A stretch of DNA of 64,000 nucleotides, from assembly GCF_028463845.1 (NCBI RefSeq), contig NZ_CP116805.1:2418001-2482000 (forward strand). The letters run 5' to 3'. This document shows positions 27,482 through 36,843 of the stretch, one piece after another (position 1 is the stretch's first letter; the number at the start of each line of letters is the position of its first letter). The stretch comes from Gimibacter soli. Lineage in GTDB: Bacteria; Pseudomonadota; Alphaproteobacteria; Sphingomonadales; Kordiimonadaceae. The notes beneath the pieces are model-generated. The model was given only the letters and a program-made list of their open reading frames with translations, did not search any database and was not told the DNA's origin. A program made the position numbers and the translations under genes.

Positions 27482-28177
27482 TCAGAGGCTTTTCACCGCA
27501 GCGGCTGCCGCCGAGCCGAACTCGCGCCGGGCGAGGATCGCAAGTATGAACAGGGTTGAGGCCACATAGAAGACCGGGCCAATGAACCAGCCGACGGTCG
27601 CGAGGCCAAAGAAGATCGCCCGGATACCCCGGTTGAAATGCAGGCCGCAAAGGGTGTTCAGACGGGCCGCCGCAGCAACGCGCTGCTGGTCGGCCTCGCT
27701 CGGCTCCGCCAGCGCGAACCCGAAGCCGCCCAAAAGGATCGCACAATAATGCGACAGGCGGATCGCCCAGGCGAATTTGAAAAAGGCATAGATGAAGATC
27801 GCCAGAAGCACGGCGAGCTTCACCATCAGCTGTTCAGGCGAACTTGGGGTCGCGAAGGGCATGCGGGCGAGCGCCCCCGCCAGCGCCTCATTATAGCCCA
27901 TCGCCGCAAACAGGCCGCCGATCACGATGATCGACGTGGAGGCGAACATATTCATGCCGCTCATCAATATCTGCAGGATGCCGGTATCGAGGATGCGCAG
28001 GTCGCGCCGGAAGGCTTCCTCGAACCAGCGCTGGCGCTGGCGTTCCATCGCGGCGGCAATCGAGCGCGGCCGCAGGAAGCTTGCATCCGTCAGCAAGGTA
28101 TAGCCCGCCCAGACAAACAGGAAGAAGGCGAGCGCTTCATAATCGGATAGACTGAAAATGGCGAGCAGCCGGTCCAT
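27482..28177 (-). CDS. DUF599 membrane protein
   Basis: A 231-residue inner-membrane protein with about four to five hydrophobic segments (residues about 13-33, 73-95, 112-132, 175-215). It matches the DUF599 pattern: YEALAFFLFVWAGYTLLTD at the N-terminus, a basic RQRQRWFEEAFRRDLRILDTGI loop, STSIIVIGGLFAAMG, and LNTLCGLHFNRGIRAIFFGLATVGWF. Function is unknown. The gene is convergent with DUF1501 and separated from the serralysin gene by 38 bp on the same strand, so cotranscription with that unit is possible. Confidence 0.85.
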   Translation of the reverse strand: MDRLLAIFSLSDYEALAFFLFVWAGYTLLTDASFLRPRSIAAAMERQRQRWFEEAFRRDLRILDTGILQILMSGMNMFASTSIIVIGGLFAAMGYNEALAGALARMPFATPSSPEQLMVKLAVLLAIFIYAFFKFAWAIRLSHYCAILLGGFGFALAEPSEADQQRVAAAARLNTLCGLHFNRGIRAIFFGLATVGWFIGPVFYVASTLFILAILARREFGSAAAAAVKSL

Positions 28178-28215
28178 CGTTCACAATCCCCCTGATGATC
28201 TTTTCTGGTGTGGCT

Positions 28216-29694
28216 TCAGACGACAACGATCACATCATTGGCGTCGGCGCTCGTCAAGCCCACGAGCCGCACCCAGTCGCCGCCGCCGAGGTCAATGACA
28301 AGCCCCCATGAATCCTGTGTCATCGCAGCACGCGCGGCCGCCTCGCTGGCGAAGCCGCCTGTCAGGCCTGAGAAGTCAAGAATATCGCGGCTTGTGTCGA
28401 AATCAGTGATCCGGTCCCCGCCGGAATTGTCCGCGAAGATGTAGGTATCCGCTTCCGAGCCGCCGGTCATGGTGTCATGGCCGGTCCCGCCGATGATTGT
28501 ATCACGGCCCGGGCCGCCGATCAGCCGATCGTCACCGGCGCCGCCGTCCAGCAGATCAGCCCCCCAGATACCCGAGAGGAAATCGTCACCGGCGTCGCCG
28601 TACATTCTGTCGAAACCTTGCTGGCCAAGGATGCGGTCGTCACCATCACCGCCGCTCAATGTATCCCCGCTGTGCCCACCGCGCAGGGTATCGTCGCCAG
28701 CATTGCCAAGAAGCGTGTTGGCCTGCTTGTTGCCGATCAATGTATCATTGCCGCTGGCGCCGGAGGCCTTCTCGATCCATGTGTCCGGTGCGATGAAGAC
28801 GGTCTCGTTCTCCCGGTAGTTTGTGCTGCGGCTGCTGTATGTCACTACGGTCCCGATATCGGACCATGTGCCGGGGATGAGCGAGATGGTCACGTCGTCA
28901 GGGCCATTCGTGACGCTCAGGGTATCAATGCCACCAGCATCCCATATCGTTGTCAGGTGACGTTCGGAGAGGTCGAAATTATAGGTATCGGCTCGTCCCG
29001 TCGTCACCGTATCAGTGCCATACAGGGCCTGCAGTGCCATGATATCAAGATACATATAGCCGTCTGGCTCGAGATCGGTCCACAGCGCCTCGCTGTAGCG
29101 TGCCGACACATTGTAGCTCATCACCGTATAGTCGTTGCCGTCATATCCGGCTGCCAGCACGGGGAACTTGCCTTCTGCCTCATGGGGGTGCTTCAGACCC
29201 AGCGCGTGACCGAGTTCGTGATAGATCGTCGTTTCGAAATAGGCGTCGCTTTCGCTGAGCGTGCCGCTGATCAGCCAGATATCACCGGCCACTGGTGCGG
29301 AGGTCGGATAATAGGCCCAGGCCAGCGTTTCATCGTCAACATAGTCGGTCCAGGCCATGCGGATGGTGCCCGCCAGGGTGCCCGTATCGCTGACTTCCGT
29401 GAAAGACGCGTTGGTGTAGCGTTCGATATCATCAAGTGCCTGACGCAGCACGTCAGCCTGAGACGCCGTCACTGGGTGCCAACCGCTGTTGACCTCGGAA
29501 TCAGACGCGCCGTAGCCCAGATTGAAACTGGTCGCAAAAGTGCTGCTCGCGCCCGGAATGCTGAAGCTGATATCAACTGCGCCATTGGCGTCCGTTGAAT
29601 AGCGCACGCCATACAGAAGGCCATTCACCAGCGGGTCGCCTGAAAGACCAACACTTTCAACAAAGGGACGCGAACTGATCGAGGTATCGGGCAT
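28216..29694 (-). CDS. Serralysin-type (M10) RTX metalloprotease
   Basis: A 492-residue secreted protease. The zinc site is HELGHALGLKHPHE (His159, Glu160, His163, His169), with the Met-turn YTVMSYN about 30 residues later. The C-terminal half holds nonapeptide RTX calcium-binding repeats (about residues 325-425) of the GGxGxDxLx type, for example LLDGGAGDDRLIGGPGRDTI. There is no N-terminal signal peptide; the protein ends in a short hydrophobic tail ANDVIVVV, consistent with a C-terminal type I secretion signal. The exporter genes lie upstream in the same direction. Unlike classical alkaline proteases, no inhibitor gene is adjacent. It may act on matrix or host proteins. Confidence 0.92.
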   Translation of the reverse strand: MPDTSISSRPFVESVGLSGDPLVNGLLYGVRYSTDANGAVDISFSIPGASSTFATSFNLGYGASDSEVNSGWHPVTASQADVLRQALDDIERYTNASFTEVSDTGTLAGTIRMAWTDYVDDETLAWAYYPTSAPVAGDIWLISGTLSESDAYFETTIYHELGHALGLKHPHEAEGKFPVLAAGYDGNDYTVMSYNVSARYSEALWTDLEPDGYMYLDIMALQALYGTDTVTTGRADTYNFDLSERHLTTIWDAGGIDTLSVTNGPDDVTISLIPGTWSDIGTVVTYSSRSTNYRENETVFIAPDTWIEKASGASGNDTLIGNKQANTLLGNAGDDTLRGGHSGDTLSGGDGDDRILGQQGFDRMYGDAGDDFLSGIWGADLLDGGAGDDRLIGGPGRDTIIGGTGHDTMTGGSEADTYIFADNSGGDRITDFDTSRDILDFSGLTGGFASEAAARAAMTQDSWGLVIDLGGGDWVRLVGLTSADANDVIVVV

Positions 29695-29778
29695 TATGTC
29701 TGATTTTCCCTACTTATCCGGAACAAGATTGATCCGGGGATCAGGCTCATATTGCAGCCCAATTCCCGCACCCTGCCA

Positions 29779-31047
29779 TCAAACATCAAGCAAACGTCCT
29801 GTAAAAGGGTTAAGGCGCAGATATTTTATAACGGCATATGTCCCTGCAATGTTTCTCCACAGGGTGGCAATCGTCACGCCGACCGCCAGCCCGATCAGCC
29901 CCCAGAACTGCGCCATGGTCCAGCCGAACGCGACAAGGAGGACGGTGCCGACGAGAGCGTTCCGCAGGGAAATCTTCTCATGTCCGGTAACAGCCAGAAG
30001 TGTGCCGACATTCGACATCAGCACGATGGTCAGCTGCGAGATGACAAGTACATGGACAACAGGAACAGCCCCCAATGTCTCCTCGTTCACGATGGCGAGC
30101 AGTGGCTTGACGAGAAGAACGATCAGAAGTGCTGCAGGAATGGCCAGCCCGAGCGTCATCTTGGTGATCGAACGACAAAGATGCCCCAGCGCTTCGCGGT
30201 CTCCTGCCTTGTGCGCTGCGGCCAGTTTTGGGGCAAAAACCGAATTGAGGGCCGCAAGTATCAGCGTAAGGCTGCCACTGACCTGCCATGCGATCCTCAT
30301 CTGGCCAGCTTCGGCTGCACCGAAACTGGTGGCGGCGACGGCGAGCGCGAACCATTCGGCGAATACCAGCGTAAGCCCGACCCCGAGAAGCGGCAGGCCA
30401 CTCTTGATCATCGCCCCGATTGCCGGCTCTTCCTTTTCCCCCGGCGCCAGAGCCAGCCTCAGGCAAAAGAAAAGGCCGACAAGGGTGGCTGATGCAGCAA
30501 CCACGATATTGATGATCAGGAGTGCATTTACCTCGTTGTACCAGCCGAAGATCATCACGAAAGCGAGTGCTGTCGGTACGAACAATGTTTCCAGGCACTG
30601 CCCCAGCAAAAAACGGCGCTGCGACCTGAGTACCGCGCTTACAAGGCGTTCCGACGAACGTACGACGATAACAAGTACAAGCAAGGCGCCCCACTCAATC
30701 GGGATGACCCCTCCGAACAGGGTATCCCACAAACGGCTGCCGCCCAGCCAGAACAACAGGCCAATGGCTGAAGTGGTCGACAGTATGAAGAGCACAAGTC
30801 GGCCAAGAATGCTGACGGTGAGGTGCCCCTTGCCATCCGATGCGGGTGTAAGAAAGCGGATCGATGAAAGGTCAATACCGCCAAGTGCCAGAACAGCCAG
30901 CAACATGCCTGTCTGCGTCACGAGCGCATATTGCCCGTTGGCCTCGGCGCCCAGACGATGCGCAATCAGGAATGTGACAGTGAATCCAAAAGCAGTAGCA
31001 ACGGCGCGAACAGCAAGCGCACTGATGGCGGAGGTCAACAGCCTCAT
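29779..31047 (-). CDS. Wzx/MATE-like polysaccharide flippase
   Basis: A 422-residue membrane protein with roughly 12 hydrophobic helices. It shows the polysaccharide biosynthesis (MVF/Wzx) N-terminus ALAVRAVATAFGFTVTFLIAHRLGAEANGQYALVTQTGML and the characteristic GAAEAGQMRIAWQVSGSLTLILAALNSVFAPKLAAAH in the second half. It would translocate lipid-linked repeat units across the inner membrane. It is embedded between the adaptor and the protease of the type I secretion operon (19-bp and 83-bp gaps). The exopolysaccharide locus next door has polymerase, length control and export genes but no other flippase in this window. Confidence 0.82.
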   Translation of the reverse strand: MRLLTSAISALAVRAVATAFGFTVTFLIAHRLGAEANGQYALVTQTGMLLAVLALGGIDLSSIRFLTPASDGKGHLTVSILGRLVLFILSTTSAIGLLFWLGGSRLWDTLFGGVIPIEWGALLVLVIVVRSSERLVSAVLRSQRRFLLGQCLETLFVPTALAFVMIFGWYNEVNALLIINIVVAASATLVGLFFCLRLALAPGEKEEPAIGAMIKSGLPLLGVGLTLVFAEWFALAVAATSFGAAEAGQMRIAWQVSGSLTLILAALNSVFAPKLAAAHKAGDREALGHLCRSITKMTLGLAIPAALLIVLLVKPLLAIVNEETLGAVPVVHVLVISQLTIVLMSNVGTLLAVTGHEKISLRNALVGTVLLVAFGWTMAQFWGLIGLAVGVTIATLWRNIAGTYAVIKYLRLNPFTGRLLDV

Positions 31048-31066
31048 ATAGTCGGGTGTCCTTTAC

Positions 31067-32413
31067 TCAGCGCTCGTGGAAAGCGTTCGTGAAATTACTG
31101 AGAAGGGGTTGCAGCAGATAAAGCAGCACAGGCTGCTTGGCGGTTTCGACGATCACCTGAACAGGATAACCCGGCTGCAGGGTTTCCCCTTGCTCCAGAT
31201 TGGCGAGGCTTGATGCATCGAAGCCGATGGTGATCGGGTAATAGTCGGTGCCGGTGCGTTCGTCCTTCACGATGTCGGGCGACACGGTCAGCACCTTGCC
31301 TTCGATTGTCGGTGTCGAACGGCTCTTGAAGGCAAGGACCGAAATGCGCGCATGCAGGCCGGGGCCGATGTTGGCGGCGTCCTTTGCCTGCAGCTGACCC
31401 GTGACCACAAGCTGTGCACCTTCCGGCACCAGTTCCATTGCAGCGGCAGCGGCCGGCAGCACACCACCCACGGTATTGACCTTCATATTCATGACGGTGC
31501 CGTTCCTGGGGGCACGCATCACCGCACGGGAACGCTGGTCCTCGGCAAGCCGCACCGCGGCGTTAAGTGCCACCAGATCAACAGTTGCCGCCTGAATGGT
31601 CTTGGCGATTTCCTGAGCGCGCTCGGAGCGGAATTTGTCAAGCTCCACGCGGGTGGCAAGCAGTGCCTGCCCCTGTTGCTCCTGTTGGCTCATCAGGCCA
31701 AGCTGCTCGGAGGCTGCCCCCTCACGCGCGCGCTTCAGCGCAAGGCTCCGCGATTTCGGCGCATAGCCCTTCGCGAGCAAGCCGTCGACGTCGGAAATCT
31801 CTTCATCCAGCAGCTTCAGCTGGCCCGCGATATTCTGAAGTTGCGCCGACGTATTGTCATAGACCTCCTGCGCTGCAGTCACCGCATTCACATAAGCGGC
31901 CTCCTGACGGGCATAGAGACTGCGGCGCATCACAAACTGCCGCTCTTCAGCCGCCAGGATATCGGCGACAGCTGCATCATTGAGGCCGGTTGTATCAAGG
32001 TTTGAAAAATCGGGCGCATCAAGGCCGTCCAGCTCCGCCTGCAGGCGGTTGCGCTGGGCCGCGAAGGCCAGTTGCCGCGCTTTCACCTCCGCCACACGGG
32101 CCTCGGCCGGGCGCGGATCCATCACCAGAAGCGGATCACCAGCGAGCACCTTGTCGCCATTCTTGACGAGAATTTCACGGACAATGCCGCCCTCCAGATG
32201 CTGCAGCGTTTCCTTGTCGCCTTCCACAATCACCCGGCCCGTGACAACGGCACCCGTCGAAAGTGGCGCGAAGATCGACCAGGCGAGGAGAAAGCCAAAA
32301 AAGGCAAGGATCGTGACCGCCCCGATCCGCACCTTGTCTTCGACAAAAGGAAAGCGGGACTGACGAACTTCCTCGATCAGGGCAGACATCTGGCCGTGCG
32401 GTACATCAGTCAT
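31067..32413 (-). CDS. Type I secretion periplasmic adaptor (HlyD/PrtE family)
   Basis: A 448-residue membrane-fusion protein. It has a short cytoplasmic N-terminus and one transmembrane helix (about residues 31-52, AVTILAFFGFLLAWSIFAPL). The HlyD lipoyl half-motif GAVVTGRVIVEGDKETLQHLEGGIVREILVKNGDKV follows. A long helical hairpin fills residues about 105-290. The C-terminal barrel contains MRAPRNGTVMNMKVNTVGGVL and QVIVETAKQPVLLYLLQPL. It links the ABC exporter to an outer-membrane TolC. Its start overlaps the exporter's stop by eight bases, so the two are coupled. The TolC-family gene at 6.6-8.0 kb is a candidate partner. Confidence 0.93.
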   Translation of the reverse strand: MTDVPHGQMSALIEEVRQSRFPFVEDKVRIGAVTILAFFGFLLAWSIFAPLSTGAVVTGRVIVEGDKETLQHLEGGIVREILVKNGDKVLAGDPLLVMDPRPAEARVAEVKARQLAFAAQRNRLQAELDGLDAPDFSNLDTTGLNDAAVADILAAEERQFVMRRSLYARQEAAYVNAVTAAQEVYDNTSAQLQNIAGQLKLLDEEISDVDGLLAKGYAPKSRSLALKRAREGAASEQLGLMSQQEQQGQALLATRVELDKFRSERAQEIAKTIQAATVDLVALNAAVRLAEDQRSRAVMRAPRNGTVMNMKVNTVGGVLPAAAAAMELVPEGAQLVVTGQLQAKDAANIGPGLHARISVLAFKSRSTPTIEGKVLTVSPDIVKDERTGTDYYPITIGFDASSLANLEQGETLQPGYPVQVIVETAKQPVLLYLLQPLLSNFTNAFHER

Positions 32414-34319
32414 CCTGACCTCCCTGCGGCGGCAAGGGCGGCTGTGCCGGGCGCCGCGCGAAGCCTTCCGGTGTCAGCGATGCAGCAGTGTCACCACCGT
32501 TGCTGCCGGAACGCTCGGGCAACCGGTTCGCCCCAATCGGCCGCACGCCGGAAATCCCGCTCTGGCGCGGTGCAGGGCCAACCTGACGCGGCGCAACACC
32601 AGGCTTGGCAGGACCGGAAAGGCGGCGCAGCACCTGCGCTTTCGTGCCAAACTGGCTGAGGCGGCCACGAACGATCAGCGCCAGTTTGTCAGCACGTTCG
32701 ATCATCGATTTCTGGTGCGAAATCACGATCACCGTCACGCCACGAGCCTTCTCCTCGTCAAGCGCGCGGATAAGAAGCGCCTCGCTTTCATTGTCCAGAT
32801 TGAGGTTTGGCTCATCGAGGACAAGAAGCCCCGGTCGCCCACACAAGGCGCGCGCAATGGCAAGGCGCTGCAATTGTCCGCCCGAAAGCGGATGACCCTG
32901 ATCGCCGCCGATACGGGTGTCGTAGCCCTTGGGCAGTTCCATGATGAAATCGTGCGCACCAATCCGCGATGCGGCCTCGATCACCTGCTCGATCGGCATT
33001 TCCTGAAAGCGCGCAATATTCTCGTAGATCGAGCCCGGCAGGAATTCGAGCTTCTGCGGCACATAGCCGACGAAACCGCCGAGTTCATCGCGCGAGAAGT
33101 GCGACACCTCGAAATTGCCGAGCATCACAAAGCCTTCAGTCGGATTATAGGCCCCGGAAATCACGCGCCCGAGCGTTGATTTGCCGGAAGCCGATGGCCC
33201 GATCACCGTCAGGATTTCACCGCGCACGGCTTCAAGGCTGATGCCCTTGAGGAAAGGCTGCTCGGCACCCGGGAAGGCAAAGCTCATGTCCTGCAGAGTG
33301 ATATCAACCGGGCCATCCGGGCGGCGGGCGCTCACTTTGCGCTCGCTTTCGGCCGGCAGCGAGTCCCGCAGGCGCGAATAGGAACCAAGTGCCGAGATAG
33401 CCTGTTTCCATGCGGTGATCGCCTGCTCGACCGGCGCCAGCGCGCGCGACATGATGAGCGACGCACCGACGATCGCGCCGGGGCTGAGATTGCCGCCGAG
33501 CACAAGGATGGCCCCGGTGAACAGCACGGCAAGCTGCAGGATCATCCTGAAGGTCTTGAAAAGCGCCAGATTGGTCGCGGCACGGGTGGAGCTCGTATAT
33601 TGGTCCCGGAGCGCCTTGATATTGTGGGTCAGCCAGCGGTTCATCACCGCGGGCATCATGCCCATCGACTGGATCTCGTCGCTTGAGCGCTGCACCGACC
33701 GCACGAAATCACGCGATGTTTCTGCAATATTCTGGGCGTTCGAAAGCACGGCCCGAACCGAATTCTCGTTATAGATGGCAATCCCCAGAAGCACCACTGC
33801 GCCGATCAGCGCCAAAAGCCCCAAGGGGACGGCGATCAGGAACAGCACGATGAAATAGAAGACCATCCAGGGGATATCGAAGAGCGCCAGAAGGCCCGGG
33901 CTCGACATGAAGGACCGCAAGCGCCATAGGTCTTCCAGACCCTGCGCCTTCACAGGCATCCCGTTATGGAGCGCCATGGCCACGTGCGGAAACAGTTCGA
34001 CACCGAGGCGCGATTCGAGCCAGCTCGCCGCCCGGTTGAGAATATGGGAGCGCAGTACGTCAAGGGCCGCGGACACGCCAAGCGCCACGACAGCAATCAG
34101 GGTGAGCAGATAAAGGCTCGCCGTGTTGCCCGACCCGATCACGCGGTCCAGCAGCGTCATCATATACAGGGGAACGGTCAATTGCAGCAGGTTCAGGACA
34201 AGGGAAAAGGCGGCGGCGGCCTTCACAGAACGGCGGCACGCCTGCATCACGGTAACGAACGGTGATGTCTGTTCCGCGATCGCGTCTTCAACCACTGCGG
34301 TCTTGAGAAGTTCAGCCAC
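32406..34319 (-). CDS. Type I secretion ABC exporter (PrtD/RTX type)
   Basis: A 637-residue fused permease-ATPase. The membrane domain (about residues 30-320) has VLNLLQLTVPLYMMTLLDRVIGSGN, typical of PrtD exporters. The ATPase carries Walker A GPSASGKSTLGRV (about 370), the Q-loop VGYVPQKLEFLPGSIYENIARF, the signature LSGGQLQRLAIARAL and Walker B LLVLDEPNLNLD. There is no N-terminal C39 peptidase domain, as expected for RTX substrates. The last about 65 residues are an unusual Pro/Arg/Gly-rich tail that is not part of the ATPase. It starts at a GTG (34317-34319) with AGGGGATC upstream. It leads the minus-strand operon exporter-adaptor-flippase-protease. Confidence 0.93.
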   Translation of the reverse strand: MAELLKTAVVEDAIAEQTSPFVTVMQACRRSVKAAAAFSLVLNLLQLTVPLYMMTLLDRVIGSGNTASLYLLTLIAVVALGVSAALDVLRSHILNRAASWLESRLGVELFPHVAMALHNGMPVKAQGLEDLWRLRSFMSSPGLLALFDIPWMVFYFIVLFLIAVPLGLLALIGAVVLLGIAIYNENSVRAVLSNAQNIAETSRDFVRSVQRSSDEIQSMGMMPAVMNRWLTHNIKALRDQYTSSTRAATNLALFKTFRMILQLAVLFTGAILVLGGNLSPGAIVGASLIMSRALAPVEQAITAWKQAISALGSYSRLRDSLPAESERKVSARRPDGPVDITLQDMSFAFPGAEQPFLKGISLEAVRGEILTVIGPSASGKSTLGRVISGAYNPTEGFVMLGNFEVSHFSRDELGGFVGYVPQKLEFLPGSIYENIARFQEMPIEQVIEAASRIGAHDFIMELPKGYDTRIGGDQGHPLSGGQLQRLAIARALCGRPGLLVLDEPNLNLDNESEALLIRALDEEKARGVTVIVISHQKSMIERADKLALIVRGRLSQFGTKAQVLRRLSGPAKPGVAPRQVGPAPRQSGISGVRPIGANRLPERSGSNGGDTAASLTPEGFARRPAQPPLPPQGGQDD

Positions 34320-34659
34320 AAGCGATCCCCTGAACTATCCGATGAAGCGGGCACGGCTCCCGCTAACCCTGAACGACCGGCCCGGCCGGCGAAATCTTCG
34401 CCTGAATATCAGGCAGGCCCGTCAGCCGAAGCTGGCAAGCATAAGAAGCCTATGCCCGATGCATCCCAAAAGCAAAAACTTATTTGTTTCAGCACCGTTG
34501 CCGCCCTCTTCTTCGACAACACTTCACCGATTTACCGTTGAATTCCCTATCTGAATACGGGATAGTATCGTGCGGGGAGCGTTAAGTGTCTGGTAAATTT
34601 CCCGAAATCACCTCAATCGCGGGCCATGTAAATCGTGGGCCGCCAACAGGTTCGGTAGA
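34320..34659. other. 340-bp divergent intergenic region between the T1SS operon and the EPS locus
   Basis: This stretch carries no convincing gene. It separates the two divergent transcription units, and its right half is relatively AT-rich. One promoter-like pair for the plus strand is listed separately. I see no promoter of comparable quality for the minus strand. Confidence 0.6.
34538..34566 (+). promoter_or_regulatory. Possible promoter of the exopolysaccharide locus
   Basis: TTGAAT (34538-34543) and GATAGT (34561-34566) are separated by 17 bases, each matching four of six consensus positions. The resulting leader to the first gene would be about 87 nt. Confidence 0.42.
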
Positions 34660-35901
34660 ATGACTTGTAAAAATGCATCCTTTTTGACTGCAACCGCCAC
34701 TTTTGCACTCTTGCTCGGCGCCACGCCGGCAAATGCCCAGCAAGCACAGATTTCAGCAATGAGCGCCCCGCGCGTGGATGGGCTGTCGCTCGCTGCCATG
34801 GTTCAGGAAACATACTATGACAACTTCCTGCGCCTTTCCGACATCGAGCAGAGTGCTGACCCCAGCGTCAAGACGTCCGAATTCGTGACGCGCGTGATGG
34901 GTGACGTGCAGGTCGGTCGCAACTTCGGACGGCAGCAGGTCAGTGCCGCAGTCCGCACCGGCTACCAGTTCCACAAGGAAAACAGCAATCTCGATAACGA
35001 TTTCCTCGATGCCCGCGCTGCCCTCAACTGGGCGCTGGGGTCACGCTGCGCCGGCGCCTTTGCCGGCGACTGGGGTCGTCAGCAGAGCGAATTCGAATCG
35101 CTCGCCGATATCGTGAAAAGCACGCTGACCGAGAAATCCATCTCCGCCTATGCCCAGTGCGGCGTTGGTGGCCGTTTCTCGCTGGCTGTGGCAGGCGAGC
35201 TTGGCGATGCCAGCAACTCTGCCGAGCGCCGCAAGGCGAATGACCACGACGACAAAGGCGCCTATTCGTCGCTGCGTTTCTCTTACGCCCCCGAATCCTA
35301 CATCGGCGTCAGTGCGCGCTATTTCAAATACGAGTATCCGGAGCGCCCGCTGATCGAAGGCACGCGACCCGCTTTCGAAACCAAGGAACTGATGGCGGAA
35401 CTGCAGCATTCGCTCGGTGCCCGCATGAAGCTGAGCCTCTCGGGCGGTGCAGTGCAGGTGGATTCCAATTCGACGACCGAGGATCCGGGCACGGGCATCA
35501 GCGGCTCGGCAGGTCTGACCTATAATCTCGGCGGTCGCCACGTCATCGACCTGCAGGCCTACAAGTCCTATCAGCCGCTGCAGAACCTCGAGGCCCTCTA
35601 TTCGAGCACCAAGGGGCTGCAGGCAGCGATCGCTTCCAACTGGTCGCCCACGATCTCGACCAATATCGACGCCGGTTATATTTCGCGCTCCATCGCCTAT
35701 GCGGATGATTTCGTGCCGACGACCGAAGGCTTGAATACCGGCGACGATACCTTCACCGCCAATGCTTCCATAGGATATACGATTGGCCGCCTGATCATGC
35801 TTGAATTCGGCGGGCGCTATATCAAGCGCGATTCCAACGTGTCCTCGTTCGATTATACGGACAAGTCTGTCTTCGTCATGCTTCGCCTGAAATGGGAATG
35901 A
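34660..35901 (+). CDS. Outer-membrane beta-barrel protein of the EPS locus (EpsL/BBP2-like)
   Basis: A 413-residue exported protein. The signal peptide begins MTCKNASFLTATATFALLLG with cleavage after NAQ or PANA. The remainder alternates polar and aromatic residues in barrel strands: SAAVRTGYQFHKENSNLDND, RFSLAVAGELGD, YIGVSARYFKYEYPERPL, LIMLEFGGRYIKRDSN and a C-terminal SVFVMLRLKWE ending in an aromatic strand plus Glu. This matches the beta-barrel porin type that heads exosortase/EPS loci (EpsL of methanolan biosynthesis is the named relative). It could be the outer-membrane channel or anchor for the polymer. The ribosome site (AGG about 10 nt upstream) is weak. Confidence 0.75.
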   Translation: MTCKNASFLTATATFALLLGATPANAQQAQISAMSAPRVDGLSLAAMVQETYYDNFLRLSDIEQSADPSVKTSEFVTRVMGDVQVGRNFGRQQVSAAVRTGYQFHKENSNLDNDFLDARAALNWALGSRCAGAFAGDWGRQQSEFESLADIVKSTLTEKSISAYAQCGVGGRFSLAVAGELGDASNSAERRKANDHDDKGAYSSLRFSYAPESYIGVSARYFKYEYPERPLIEGTRPAFETKELMAELQHSLGARMKLSLSGGAVQVDSNSTTEDPGTGISGSAGLTYNLGGRHVIDLQAYKSYQPLQNLEALYSSTKGLQAAIASNWSPTISTNIDAGYISRSIAYADDFVPTTEGLNTGDDTFTANASIGYTIGRLIMLEFGGRYIKRDSNVSSFDYTDKSVFVMLRLKWE

Positions 35902-35949
35902 CGACTGGCCGATTGATCGAGCCCCAAATACAGAAAACGTGAGACAGTC

Positions 35950-36762
35950 ATGACTGCAAAGTTTCGATCCACCCTCCTCCGGATGTACCTGGCCGTTGCC
36001 GCGCTTGTGGCATGTGCACTCCCTGTGTCGGCGCAAACCGCTTCGTCCTACCTGATCGGGCCGCGCGACCTTGTGGATATCCAGGTCTTCCAGCAACCGT
36101 CGCTAAGTGCGCAGGCGCGGGTGCAAAGCGACCAGAGCGTCTTCCTGCCGGTGATCGGCAACGTGACGATCGGCGGCATGGACGAACCAAGTGCGGCACG
36201 CGCCATTGCCTCCGCCCTTGAAACGGGTGGCGTGGTGCGTGACGCAGCTGTCACCGTCCGGGTAATCGAATTTGCCAGCCAGCGGATTTCTGTCCTTGGC
36301 TATGTCGGCTCGCCGGGTTCCTATATCCTCGATCGGCCTTCAACCATTTCCGATCTTCTCGCCAAGGCAGGCGGCGCCACGCCAGACGCCGGTGACAAGC
36401 TCGTCTTTACCGACCGCCCGGTAGGTGCCGGCAAGGTCGAGCGGGTCGAGCTGAATATCCAGGACCTTCTGGGTGGTGCGGACGCATCGATCGACCGGCC
36501 GGTCAGTGACGGCGATACCATTTTCGTGCCCCGCGCGCCTGTCTTCTATATCTACGGCGAAGTTCGCTCGCCCGGCACGTTCCGGGTTGAGCCCGGCCTC
36601 ACGGTCGAGCAGGCGCTGGCCACCGCAGGTGGCGCCACCGAACTTGGCAAATCGAACAAGATCAAACGGCGTGACACGCAAACCGGGAAACTGGTGTCGG
36701 CAGAGTTGACCGACATAGTGAAGGGCGGTGATGTTTTCTTCCTGCCGCAAAGCCTGTTCTGA
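35950..36762 (+). CDS. Polysaccharide export outer membrane protein (Wza/EpsE-like)
   Basis: A 270-residue polysaccharide biosynthesis/export protein. It has a signal peptide (MTAKFRSTLLRMYLAVAALVACALPVSA-Q). The Poly_export domain begins YLIGPRDLVDIQVFQQPSLS, with SDQSVFLPVIGNVTIGGMDE. Two SLBB-type repeats follow: ISVLGYVGSPGSYILDRPSTISDLLAKAGG and FYIYGEVRSPGTFRVEPGLTVEQALATAGG. No lipobox cysteine follows the signal, so it appears non-lipidated, unlike E. coli Wza. It would form the export conduit together with the Wzz-like protein encoded next. Confidence 0.9.
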   Translation: MTAKFRSTLLRMYLAVAALVACALPVSAQTASSYLIGPRDLVDIQVFQQPSLSAQARVQSDQSVFLPVIGNVTIGGMDEPSAARAIASALETGGVVRDAAVTVRVIEFASQRISVLGYVGSPGSYILDRPSTISDLLAKAGGATPDAGDKLVFTDRPVGAGKVERVELNIQDLLGGADASIDRPVSDGDTIFVPRAPVFYIYGEVRSPGTFRVEPGLTVEQALATAGGATELGKSNKIKRRDTQTGKLVSAELTDIVKGGDVFFLPQSLF

Positions 36763-36843
36763 CGATAGAAACTGGCTAATCCGTGCAGACACGGCTAGAC
36801 TGAAGACAACGTGACCAGAAGGTAGCAGAGAGCGAGCGAATCG

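Noticed and set aside
28490-28760. Regular short repeats on the plus strand
   Set aside because: They are the antisense view of RTX nonapeptide repeats in the serralysin gene.
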